The translations under genes and the position numbers were made by a program. From positions 248,001 to 312,000 of the forward strand of contig JADJUW010000001.1 in NCBI GenBank assembly GCA_016716835.1: a stretch of DNA of 64,000 bases, written 5' to 3'. The notes below the pieces were generated by a model. It searched no databases. It saw nothing but the letters and a program-made list of their open reading frames with translations, and was not told the origin of the DNA. Position 1 is the first letter of the stretch. Each line of letters opens with the position of its first letter. Below are positions 55,462 to 64,000 of the stretch, one piece after another. This stretch comes from Myxococcales bacterium (GTDB lineage Bacteria > Myxococcota_A > Polyangia > Haliangiales > Haliangiaceae).

Positions 55462-56152
55462 GGTGGAGGGCATCGGCTACGATTTTATTCCCGACGTGCT
55501 CGATCGCTCGCTCGTCGACCGGTGGATCAAGACCAACGACCGCGATTCCTTTCGCGTCGCGCGCCAGCTCATTCGCCAAGAGGGCATGCTGTGCGGCGGC
55601 TCCAGCGGGTCGGCGGTGTGGGCGGCGATGCAGGTCGCCAAAGACATGAAGCCGGGCCAGCGCCTCGTCGTCATCCTGCCCGACAACGTGCGCAATTATC
55701 TCAGCAAGCACGTCGACGATCGCTGGATGCGTCAGCAAGGCTTTCTGCGCAGCGATTGGGAGGTCGGCACCGTCGGCGATGTCCTGGCGTCGCTCGGGCG
55801 CACCACGTTGCATACGGTCGACGTCGACACCAAGGTTAAGGCAGCGACGGAAATGTTCAAGAAGTACGGCATCTCCCAGCTGCCGGTGCTCGATCAGGGC
55901 AAGCTGGTCGGTATTCTCACCGAATCCGATATGCTGCACAGCCTGGTGAATAATCGCATCACTGCCACCACCATTGTCGGCGAGGTGATGGTGCGTCAGG
56001 TTTCAACGGTTGCGACTACGGCTAGCTCAAGCGAGCTGCCTCGCATGTTTGAACGCGGCGAGGTCGCGCTCGTGGTCGACCAGCAGCGCAATTTGCTCGG
56101 CCTTGTCACCAAGATGGATCTCATCGAGCTGCTCGCCAAGCCAATGGCGTAG
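55430..56152 (+). CDS. Cystathionine beta-synthase, end of PLP domain plus CBS pair (3' part, frameshifted)
   Basis: Continues the gene at 54784. It holds the end of the PLP domain (EGMLCGGSSGSAVWAAMQVA) and a Bateman pair of CBS domains (VGDVLASLGRTTLHTVD; VVDQQRNLLGLVTKMDL). The true frame enters at about 55382, so the TTG at 55430 is not a start. The CBS pair usually binds adenine nucleotides or SAM. It ends three bases before the convergent hydrolase. Confidence 0.85.
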   Translation: MAGPGEIKSYKVEGIGYDFIPDVLDRSLVDRWIKTNDRDSFRVARQLIRQEGMLCGGSSGSAVWAAMQVAKDMKPGQRLVVILPDNVRNYLSKHVDDRWMRQQGFLRSDWEVGTVGDVLASLGRTTLHTVDVDTKVKAATEMFKKYGISQLPVLDQGKLVGILTESDMLHSLVNNRITATTIVGEVMVRQVSTVATTASSSELPRMFERGEVALVVDQQRNLLGLVTKMDLIELLAKPMA

Positions 56153-56155
56153 ACG

Positions 56156-56932
56156 TCACGTCGAAAGCGTGGCGACAAACGCGCGCAGGGCTTCCCAATA
56201 GGCAGCGTCACCGAACAAGTCGTTGTGGCCACCGCCTGGTACGAGCGTGAGCTGCTTGTGCTTGGTTGTCAGCGCCGCAAAATTCGCGCGGGCTTCATCG
56301 GGCGAAATGACTTCGTCTTGGGCGCCATGCAAAACGAGTGCAGGCAGTTGCCAGGCAGCGAGCTTAGGCCGCGCATCGAAGGCGGCCGTCTCCGCAGGCG
56401 ACAGCGCTGGCGGGACGCGCAGCCCACGGCGCGCAATCAGCGCCAGCGGCTCAGCGCCCGCGCTTTCCATGACGATCGCGTCGACCAGCGGCGGCGTGGT
56501 GCGGGCGATTTCCGCGACGCAGGCGCCGCCCAAGCTGCGACCCAAGGCGATGAGGCGTCCCGCCGACGTGGCTTGCAGCTTCGCCGCGATCGCGCGCACG
56601 GCGAGCGGCGCATCGGTGATGCAATTGCGATAGGTCGAACTGCCCTGGCTGCGGCCATAGCCGCGAAAATCGACGATGACGACGTTGCAGGCTAGCGCGC
56701 CCTGATACTGCAAGGCCACGCGATCGTAGTCGGCGACGATTTCGCCGTTGCCGTGAAACACGATGAAGGTCGCCGCAGGCTGCGCGAGCGGATGATGCCA
56801 CCTGGCGTGAAGCGCCACGCCTTCGGCGACGGGCAACATCAAATCGGTGGCGTTGGCTGGCGTGGAGCTGCCATCTGGGCGCGGGAAAAACAGCCGTTCA
56901 TTAAACTGCACCGTGTCAAACACCGACGTCAT
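56156..56932 (-). CDS. Alpha/beta hydrolase
   Basis: 258 residues, no signal peptide. Nucleophile elbow LGRSLGGACV, oxyanion segment FHGNGEIVADY, acid in LHGAQDEVISP and His in VPGGGHNDLFG. The fold matches BAAT/FrsA-like or acyl hydrolases; substrate unknown. Follows the phosphoesterase with a 12-base gap. Confidence 0.85.
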   Translation of the reverse strand: MTSVFDTVQFNERLFFPRPDGSSTPANATDLMLPVAEGVALHARWHHPLAQPAATFIVFHGNGEIVADYDRVALQYQGALACNVVIVDFRGYGRSQGSSTYRNCITDAPLAVRAIAAKLQATSAGRLIALGRSLGGACVAEIARTTPPLVDAIVMESAGAEPLALIARRGLRVPPALSPAETAAFDARPKLAAWQLPALVLHGAQDEVISPDEARANFAALTTKHKQLTLVPGGGHNDLFGDAAYWEALRAFVATLST

Positions 56933-56944
56933 GCGCCAAGCGTA

Positions 56945-58138
56945 CTACGAATTGCTTGGCACCAAGGACAAGAGGCCAATCTCAGGCGTCGAGCCGACGC
57001 GAATGGGCGGTCCCCAATACCCCGCGCCTCGGCCGACATACACCGTTGTGCCCTCGCGCTTGTAGAGGCCGGAGAGCAAGCCGTCTTGTTGCGCCGCCGC
57101 AAGGAAATGCCAAGGCCACACCTGGCCGCCATGGGTATGCCCGGACAGTTGTAGGTCGAGGTTGCGAAAAATGGCCGACTTGACTTGCTTGGGCTGGTGC
57201 GCCAAGAGGAGCCCGGCAATATCGCGCGGCGCACCTCGCATAGCCTTTTTGATATCGGCCCCGTGGCCGGGAAAGGCGCGGGCCATGTGGTCGTCGATGC
57301 CGACCACTAAGAACCGCGCGCCTCGTTCTTCCATGATGACGTGCTCGTTGCGCAGCATGCGAATGCCAAGGCGTTCAAATTCGGCAATCCACTCGTCAGC
57401 GCCCGAGTAGTACTCGTGGTTGCCAGTAACGCCAAAGATGCCGAGCCGGGCGCGGAGGCCGGCCAGCGGCGCGGTGCGGTCGCCAATAACGGCCACCTGG
57501 CCGTCGACCATATCGCCGGTTACAAAAATCAAGTCTGGTGACAGGGCGTTGGTGCGATCGACGACGCGCTGGACGTAGTCGCGGCTGATCGTAAAACCGG
57601 CGTGCAAATCGGTAATGTGCGCGATCGTCAGCCCCGCGAGCGCCGCGGGCCAACGATCCAGCGCTATCGTTACGCGTTCGATCACCGGCTCGCCTAGCGC
57701 ATGCGCAGACCCATACGCCATGCCGCCGGTTACGACCGCAACCGCCGAGGCCCCGGTTGCGCGGGCGAGAAACTCTCGGCGCGCTGGATCGACGGGACCA
57801 GCAGGCGACGGGGCAGCGTGCTTGCGCGCGAGTCGGCGACCCACCCATAGCGACAAACGCGCCGAATCCGTTATCAGCAAAAAGGCCGCGGTTAGCCCCA
57901 CAAAAGCCGTCATGGGAAAGACAAACCAACCTAGCCAGGTGGCGACGTCGCCTAGGCCCAGGGCATTGCTCCACATGGTGAGCGGAAATAAGACATAGCC
58001 GCTCCACAGCACCGTCGCGGCGAGGCGGCGCTGCCCGGTTGGCATCGCCGTGTTGCGGATCAGGCGACGCCAAACGAAGTAGTAGAAGGCGCCCTGAATT
58101 GTCAGGCTGACCACCGTAAAGAGCACGCGCGACAACAT
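56945..58138 (-). CDS. Membrane metallophosphoesterase (YkuE-like)
   Basis: 397 residues from ATG at 58138; a GTG at 58153 is possible. Four N-terminal membrane helices (VLFTVVSLTIQGAFYYFVW; VGLTAAFLLITDSARLSL), then an RREFLARATG twin-Arg-like stretch, and the calcineurin-like domain with ITDLHAG, GDMVDG, GNHEYY and GHTHGGQ. It probably acts outside the membrane on nucleotides or lipids. Confidence 0.86.
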   Translation of the reverse strand: MLSRVLFTVVSLTIQGAFYYFVWRRLIRNTAMPTGQRRLAATVLWSGYVLFPLTMWSNALGLGDVATWLGWFVFPMTAFVGLTAAFLLITDSARLSLWVGRRLARKHAAPSPAGPVDPARREFLARATGASAVAVVTGGMAYGSAHALGEPVIERVTIALDRWPAALAGLTIAHITDLHAGFTISRDYVQRVVDRTNALSPDLIFVTGDMVDGQVAVIGDRTAPLAGLRARLGIFGVTGNHEYYSGADEWIAEFERLGIRMLRNEHVIMEERGARFLVVGIDDHMARAFPGHGADIKKAMRGAPRDIAGLLLAHQPKQVKSAIFRNLDLQLSGHTHGGQVWPWHFLAAAQQDGLLSGLYKREGTTVYVGRGAGYWGPPIRVGSTPEIGLLSLVPSNS

Positions 58139-58262
58139 GAGCTGCCCGGGCACCCTAACACCAACGACGTAATAACCAAGGAGCCCGTGGGTGGGTTCGT
58201 CGCCCCGGCCAATCCATTACCGCTTTCCGCTCGGCGCGCGATAGGCTAGGGTGGTTGGCGCA

Positions 58263-59129
58263 ATGGAACTCGGTGGGCAGATGCAGCTCGGAGCGTTTAC
58301 GTTAGAGGAGCTCAGCCTTTTGCTCGCCGTCCTCGAAAGCGGCTCGCTCAGCGTCGTCGCCGAACAGCACGGCGTGAGCACGTCCAAGTTAAGTAAGCTG
58401 GTGCGCGCGGTCGAGGACGCGCTCGGCGGCCAGTTGTTTTTGCGCAAGGGCGCGGCGCTCGAAATCACCCCCGCCGCGGTTACGTTTAAGCGCCAGCTCG
58501 AGCGCGCGGTGCAAAGTGCCGGTGGGCTCTCGCTCGCCGATCGGCGGACCGATCACCAGCTCGCGGTAGCCTTTGATCCGCTGATCGTCCATGGCATGGC
58601 GGCGCTCCCAGGGGCGCTCGGCGTCGATCGGCTGCGCGTCCTTACAATATCGAGCGAATACGCGCGCGAGTTTGCCGATCAATGCACCTACGATGTTGGT
58701 TTCTTCTTGGGGCCGGTCACGCCGCCCGCCAACTGGCACAGCGAGTCGGTGGGGCAGGTGACGTTTTCGTTTGTCCGCACCAACGCTGAAAGCCAGGAGC
58801 CCCCTCGCTACGTATTTTGGAGCTTGCTGTCGCGGCAAGGCCTGGTGCGGCGGCGCCTCTTGCCGATGCAGTTTCAACCTGGCGCCGGGCCGCAAATTGA
58901 AGTGCAGCAGTTTGAGACTCTAAAGGGCCTGCTGCGCGACACCTCGTGCATCGTGTGCCTGCCACATTATTTGCAGCGCGAAGAACTAATTGGCCGCTTT
59001 GAGCCGCTCGCCGATGCGGGCCACCCTAGCTTTGATACCAATGTCATCGCCGTCTGCGACGACGAACGCGTCAGCGCCAGCGTATTTGCTGCCCTATGCA
59101 GCGACGTCGCGGCCGCCGCGCGGCGTTAG
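58263..59129 (+). CDS. LysR-family transcriptional regulator
   Basis: 288 residues from ATG at 58263; starts at 58251 (GTG) or 58281 (ATG) are possible. N-terminal winged helix-turn-helix: FTLEELSLLLAVLESGSLSV and TSKLSKLVRAVEDALGG. The effector domain follows without clear specificity. It lies upstream of, and convergent to, the RiPP-like precursor at 59309, so regulation of that locus is possible but unproven. Confidence 0.85.
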   Translation: MELGGQMQLGAFTLEELSLLLAVLESGSLSVVAEQHGVSTSKLSKLVRAVEDALGGQLFLRKGAALEITPAAVTFKRQLERAVQSAGGLSLADRRTDHQLAVAFDPLIVHGMAALPGALGVDRLRVLTISSEYAREFADQCTYDVGFFLGPVTPPANWHSESVGQVTFSFVRTNAESQEPPRYVFWSLLSRQGLVRRRLLPMQFQPGAGPQIEVQQFETLKGLLRDTSCIVCLPHYLQREELIGRFEPLADAGHPSFDTNVIAVCDDERVSASVFAALCSDVAAAARR

Positions 59130-59308
59130 CTTGAAGTAGTTCGGCGCTTTTTTTGCAAGTCGCCTTTTCGCATCCTTGCTACCGCGCCGAACCGATGCAA
59201 CGCCGTTGCTTAGTTAGCACGGTGCATCTGCCAGATGCGCGGAGCTTTTCGCATCCCAACCTGGGTAATTCTGCTTGGATGTATGCGAGCAGGGGTGCGT
59301 TGACGTCC

Positions 59309-59527
59309 CTACGGTTGACAGGTGTTTGTTTCCCTAGTGGGGCAATTCCAACAGGTATTATAAAAACCACCAGAACAACCAACAGACGGACACTGCCACT
59401 TTGTTTGGCCACAAGGTGCAGCCGTCGACCCCCCTGCATACGCGCCGGCGGCCGGGGCAAGCCTCTCGGTTGCGATGGATTTGAATTGGAGTTTGCGATT
59501 AATTTTTTTCTTCATTTCGGGCCGCAC
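59309..59527 (-). CDS. RiPP-like precursor peptide 1, six-Cys core
   Basis: 72 residues from GTG at 59527 (AAGAG 5 bases upstream); ATG at 59515 is the alternative. The leader is basic, with KLQFKSIATERLAPAAGAY, ending in AGG. The core of about 39 residues has six Cys (PCGQTKWQCPSVGC, then FYNTCWNCPTRETNTCQP) and many Thr/Ser. A paralogue at 61468-61698 shares leader and PCGxT motif. The leader-junction-core plan resembles lanthipeptide precursors. No dedicated modification enzyme is adjacent; small disulfide-rich secreted peptide is the alternative. Confidence 0.62.
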   Translation of the reverse strand: MRPEMKKKINRKLQFKSIATERLAPAAGAYAGGSTAAPCGQTKWQCPSVGCSGGFYNTCWNCPTRETNTCQP

Positions 59528-59721
59528 TCTGTCTCTTAAATTTAAGGTGTTCAATCATTTTTTGATGTCCAGTTAAGAATTGTGATTCAGTTGTCACGTA
59601 ACTATTTAATTGCTGGTGAGTGTAATCATAAAATTGTTCCAATACTTAATTATTAAGTCTGATTAATCTCTCTCCTTAATTTCGTCCTTCACCTACAAAC
59701 GAGCGATTTAAATCTGACATA
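59528..59721 (-). repeat. Duplicated upstream/promoter region, copy A
   Basis: An AT-rich segment upstream of precursor 1, paralogous to 61699-61902. Shared blocks include CTTAATTATTAAG (59645-59657), TCCAGTTAAGAAT, a GTGA...TCAC dyad, and TTAAATCTGACATA at the far end. Matching position relative to both peptide starts suggests common regulation. The 123 bases from 59722 to 59844 hold nothing I recognise. Confidence 0.7.
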
Positions 59722-59844
59722 AGTCTAGATTCGGCCATCGCGGGCCTCGGTTCACGACGCGCGGAGGCGGCCAGTTTCGCTTCAGTGGGTACCGAGCGGA
59801 TGCCGCTGCCGTCGTGTGACGGCGTGGCTTGTTAATTCTAATTC

Positions 59845-61014
59845 TCACTCATCCTTGCCGGCGGGCCGAACGGTCGCAACGAATGGATACGTTGTGATCG
59901 TGGCGATCGACTCATAGACCACGCGCTGCGAATCGCCCGTGACGCGCAGGTCACTCGCGGCAAACGTAGACAGTGTTAGTTCGGGGAATTGGGCCGCTAT
60001 CGTCGCCAAACAGCGCGCTTGCTCATAACCGTCGGCGACCATTGCAACGTACCCGTTGGCTGCATCGGCACCTTCGCCGTAGCCGACGACCAAGCCTTCG
60101 CCTATCCCTACTACAGGCCCTGGTCCAAACGGTGCGGCAAGCGTTGGCGCTTCATAAAAAACAAATTGCTCGCGTCGGTCACCGGTAAATACTAGGTATG
60201 GCCGCAAATCGATGGCGGCTTGGCTCGATGCGACCGTCTTCGCTGGCGAACCATAAAAGACGCCAGCATACTGCTCATAGGTTACTTCAGAGCCGATAAC
60301 GCCAGGCTGTTCGCGCAAGTAGGCGAGGGCGGATGACAGTTGCGCCTGTGGAATCTCGAGGGAGGCGATACCGACGAGCTCCAGAAGTTCATACGTCATC
60401 GCGGGGTACTGTGCTACGGCACCATCCAGCACAGCCTGCATCGATTTAGTGGGGAGGTCATCCGCAAATGTAACTAAGCCTGAGTCAACAAAGGCGTAGG
60501 TTTGCAAAGGTGGGATGGATTTGTCGAGGTATGTAAACTCGACCATCCTCATGACGCTTGCTCCCACATCGGTCGCGCCGTTGAGCAGCAGGCGAGCGCC
60601 AACCGCCGTTGACGCTAGCGCACCAGCACCTTCGACTGTGTAAGCGATATGATCTTCATCTGGCAGCTCCCACACGACGTAGAGTTGGCTCCAATCTACG
60701 TGCCCCAAAAAGCCTGCGACGGAAAACTGGTCAAACATAAGCCAGGTCGGCTCGCCTGTCGTATCGGCCTGTGGGACCGCGGCGGCGATTTCTGCGCGCG
60801 CGCGGTCGATGATTGCATCTCGATCGACCGTAAGCACATCAGGCACGGCTGGGTAAGGGTCCGCGTCCATATCGTCAGGTAGTGTTTGATCGCCGCATGC
60901 CGTGGTCAGCATGGCGGTTACGATAAGCAGGGTGGAAACTTGCCACCAGTGCACGCGGTGGCGTGTGGCGAGTGCGATTGAGGATGAAGGTGCTCTGGTG
61001 TTTTGATTTGTCAT
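59845..61014 (-). CDS. Lipoprotein of unknown function between the two precursor genes
   Basis: 389 residues from ATG at 61014, with GGAGG 6 bases upstream. A lipoprotein signal (LLIVTAMLTTAC) is followed by a soluble domain of about 340 residues that is mixed alpha/beta and acidic (RAEIAAAVPQADTTGEPTWL; TYLDKSIPPLQTYAFVDSG). The reading to 61116 lacks a ribosome site. No family recognised. Its place between two precursor-like peptides makes a role in immunity, uptake or processing possible, but nothing in the sequence proves it. Confidence 0.75.
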   Translation of the reverse strand: MTNQNTRAPSSSIALATRHRVHWWQVSTLLIVTAMLTTACGDQTLPDDMDADPYPAVPDVLTVDRDAIIDRARAEIAAAVPQADTTGEPTWLMFDQFSVAGFLGHVDWSQLYVVWELPDEDHIAYTVEGAGALASTAVGARLLLNGATDVGASVMRMVEFTYLDKSIPPLQTYAFVDSGLVTFADDLPTKSMQAVLDGAVAQYPAMTYELLELVGIASLEIPQAQLSSALAYLREQPGVIGSEVTYEQYAGVFYGSPAKTVASSQAAIDLRPYLVFTGDRREQFVFYEAPTLAAPFGPGPVVGIGEGLVVGYGEGADAANGYVAMVADGYEQARCLATIAAQFPELTLSTFAASDLRVTGDSQRVVYESIATITTYPFVATVRPAGKDE

Positions 61015-61467
61015 AGTGGCCTCCAAAGCAATGGGCGTGCCATCCTGCGCTGTGTGGTTTTCCTCGGTGAACGCCTCAATTGCCGTTTTGATCTCTCGAA
61101 AAAGTGGTAGCGCCATCAGATTTCTGAGACGGCATTTTTGTATTGTTGAAATCGGTGTGGGTGAGAAACAACTTCACGCAGTAAAACCACTGTCCTTACC
61201 GCGTTGCTTGATGAACTCCGCGCGCGTTCGACGTGCGCCGAGCATGGTCGCAACCAACAAGTGGTCACTCTGGTTGTCTTGATGCGACTAGACTCGGTTG
61301 CGTCACGCAAACGTTTCTACGCGCGTGCATTTAGGTTTCTTGGTTCAAGTTTACAAAAGCGATCAACCTGGGCGCGGCAATCGGGTTCGCAGCTTTGTGC
61401 GCTGACTTCGCCGCCGCCGCGCGGCGGTAGCGGTCGGTTCATTTATTGGCCTTGCCAAGCAGCTTAA
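61015..61467. other. Intergenic region of about 450 bp
   Basis: Between the lipoprotein gene and precursor 2. It holds a GC-rich palindrome near 61411-61430 (CCGCCGCGCGGCGG) downstream of precursor 2, which could be a terminator stem without a clear T-run, and the promoter region of the lipoprotein. No coding frame I trust. Confidence 0.5.
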
Positions 61468-61698
61468 CTACACCGGGCACAGCTGGTGGGTCGGCCCACA
61501 AGGGCTGTGGCTATCGCAGCCAGCGTATTCCCGGTGGGTATCGGGGGGGCAAATCCATCTGGTAGGGCCACACGGCGAACAAGTCGACTGACCACCCCCG
61601 GCGGTGTAGCCAGCGCCAGCGACCGGTGCAAGCATCTCGATGGTGACGGATTTGAATTTAAGTTTTCGAATATTTGTTTTCTTCATTTCGGGTCGCAC
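61468..61698 (-). CDS. RiPP-like precursor peptide 2, six-Cys core with PCGPT repeats
   Basis: 76 residues from GTG at 61698 (GAG 5 bases upstream); ATG at 61686 is the alternative. Leader KLKFKSVTIEMLAPVAGAG matches precursor 1, ending in a GGG junction. The core has six Cys and an internal repeat: SPCGPTRWICPP and SPCGPTHQLCPV, separated by DTHREYAGCDSH. The shared PCG(P/Q)T(K/R/H) motif across three units suggests a fixed modified ring or disulfide unit. The family is not one I recognise. Confidence 0.62.
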   Translation of the reverse strand: MRPEMKKTNIRKLKFKSVTIEMLAPVAGAGYTAGGGQSTCSPCGPTRWICPPDTHREYAGCDSHSPCGPTHQLCPV

Positions 61699-61902
61699 CC
61701 TGTCTCATGAAATTAAGGTGTTCAACCATTTTTTGATATCCAGTTAAGAATAGTGATTCAATTGTCACCTAACTGTTTGATTACTGGTGAGTTGAATCGG
61801 AGTATTTGCTCCAATACTTAATTACTAAGTTCGATTTTCTATAAACCTTAAGTCGCTCTTGGCGCGTAATTGGCGAAAGAGCCGCAAATTAAATCTGACA
61901 TA
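61699..61902 (-). repeat. Duplicated upstream/promoter region, copy B
   Basis: Paralogue of 59528-59721, with strong identity over the first 145 bases: GGTGTTCAACCATTTTTTGA, TCCAGTTAAGAATAG, dyad CTTAATTACTAAG at 61817-61829 and TTAAATCTGACATA at the end. Spacing to the start is the same as in copy A within a few bases. Confidence 0.7.
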
Positions 61903-61997
61903 CGTCAGCTTCGCCTCGCGCCATCAACGATTTTCGACACGCCGGCGCCAATTTTAGACCCCTCGTCGCCGACTCGTTTTGCAACCCAGAGCCCCGT

Positions 61998-62277
61998 CTC
62001 CTAAGGAGCGAAGCGAGTCAGACGCGCCCCGATCACGGAACGTCGTGCCAGCTTAGTTGCCGAAGGCCTCGAATCCCTTTGTTTTGTGCTTGCACAAAAC
62101 GGCTGCGCCTCAGCGCAGCCCGCCCGTGGTCGACGCACGGCCTTCTAGTCATTGGCCCCGTGATGGACGACCGTGACGGATTCGTTGCCGAAGGCCTCGA
62201 ATCCCTTTGTTTGGTGCTAGCTAGCACCAAACCGCTGCGCTAAAGCGCAGCGTTCCCGCTCCTAAGGAGCGAAGCGA
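61998..62277. repeat. Tandem hairpin repeats beside tRNA-Gly, with covarying stems
   Basis: Two copies of a 26-base block (starting GTTGCCGAAGGCCTCG; 62056-62081 and 62184-62209) are each followed by two perfect hairpins. Copy A: stem GTTTTGTGC/GCACAAAAC (62081-62100) and GGCTGCGC/GCGCAGCC (62101-62120). Copy B: a 12-bp perfect palindrome at 62209-62232 (GTTTGGTGC...) and CGCTGCGC/GCGCAGCG (62233-62252). Differences between copies are paired, so the stems are kept. CTCCTAAGGAGCGAAGCGA also occurs twice (61998-62016, 62259-62277). The rest of 61903-61997 holds nothing recognisable. Confidence 0.75.
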
Positions 62278-62282
62278 CTTAG

Positions 62283-62354
<72 letters not shown>

Positions 62355-62483
62355 AGTTTGTAGGCATAGGCTTGTAGCGCTCGGCACGGCCTGGTGTCAA
62401 GCCGCACCCTGCGAATTTCAGCGCCGCGGAGCTGGCGAAAGGGCATCGCCGCCGCCCGAAGTTTGCTACGGTGAGAGCCATAT

Positions 62484-64000
<1,517 letters not shown>

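Noticed and set aside
61116..61310. Small open frame upstream of the lipoprotein
   Set aside because: Arg/Ser-rich, no ribosome site, no similarity to the peptides.
62356..62483. glmS ribozyme upstream of glmS
   Set aside because: Only 128 bases between tRNA and gene, with no recognisable ribozyme core; the ribozyme is known from Firmicutes.

Overview
This is a GC-rich bacterial window read as Myxococcota, possibly the Haliangiales/Polyangia side. That placement is inferred from several things: Cys-rich lipoproteins, very large TPR proteins, AgmX-type C-terminal domains, a Myxococcus-like LexA box, and a mutasome of the imuA-imuB-dnaE2 type. The genes are mostly chromosomal housekeeping and envelope genes, with no large prophage or island.

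Layout. 1-3.5 kb: SOS mutasome imuA-imuB-dnaE2 (dnaE2 runs off the left edge), with a candidate LexA site at the imuA start and a small inverted-repeat element beside it. 3.6-7.7 kb: a secreted protein and a MacA / FtsX-permease / LolD-like ATPase exporter operon. 7.7-13.3 kb: a MITE-like element, a lipoprotein hydrolase, a frameshifted PD40-M28-PDZ peptidase, and an overlapping pair of unknown genes. 13.3-20.5 kb: panB-panC, TPR and AgmX-domain proteins, a Tat amine oxidase, short direct repeats, and a Cys-rich lipoprotein. 20.7-29.1 kb: a secreted protein, topoisomerase IV parC-parE, an M23 endopeptidase, and an outer-membrane barrel. 29.1-39.5 kb: a giant TPR protein split by a frameshift, DUF5658, and an M20 peptidase. 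39.5-46.6 kb: clpS-clpA, a YegD-type Hsp70, a Cys-rich lipoprotein, and a YgiD-type dioxygenase. 46.6-58.2 kb: metH (split), a DUF481 protein, a methyltransferase plus a LanC-like cyclase, cystathionine beta-synthase (frameshifted), a hydrolase, and a phosphoesterase. 58.2-64 kb: a LysR regulator, two paralogous Cys-rich RiPP-like precursor peptides either side of a lipoprotein, a hairpin repeat array, tRNA-Gly(GCC), and glmS (cut by the right edge).

The most interesting part is 59.3-61.9 kb. Two short peptides share a basic leader (KLxFKSxxxExLAPxAGA), a Gly-rich junction, six-Cys cores and PCGxT repeats. Their AT-rich upstream regions of about 200 bp are also duplicated. A LanC-like protein and a SAM methyltransferase lie about 5-6 kb away, but no LanB, LanM, YcaO or radical-SAM enzyme is visible. 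A second unusual structure is the hairpin array next to tRNA-Gly, where two copies keep their stems through paired base changes.

Six otherwise intact genes or gene pairs become full length if a single base is added or removed: the M28 peptidase (two sites), TPR/AgmX, giant TPR, metH and CBS. Either the assembly has residual indels or several genes are really broken. This should be settled before any biological claim is made about those genes.
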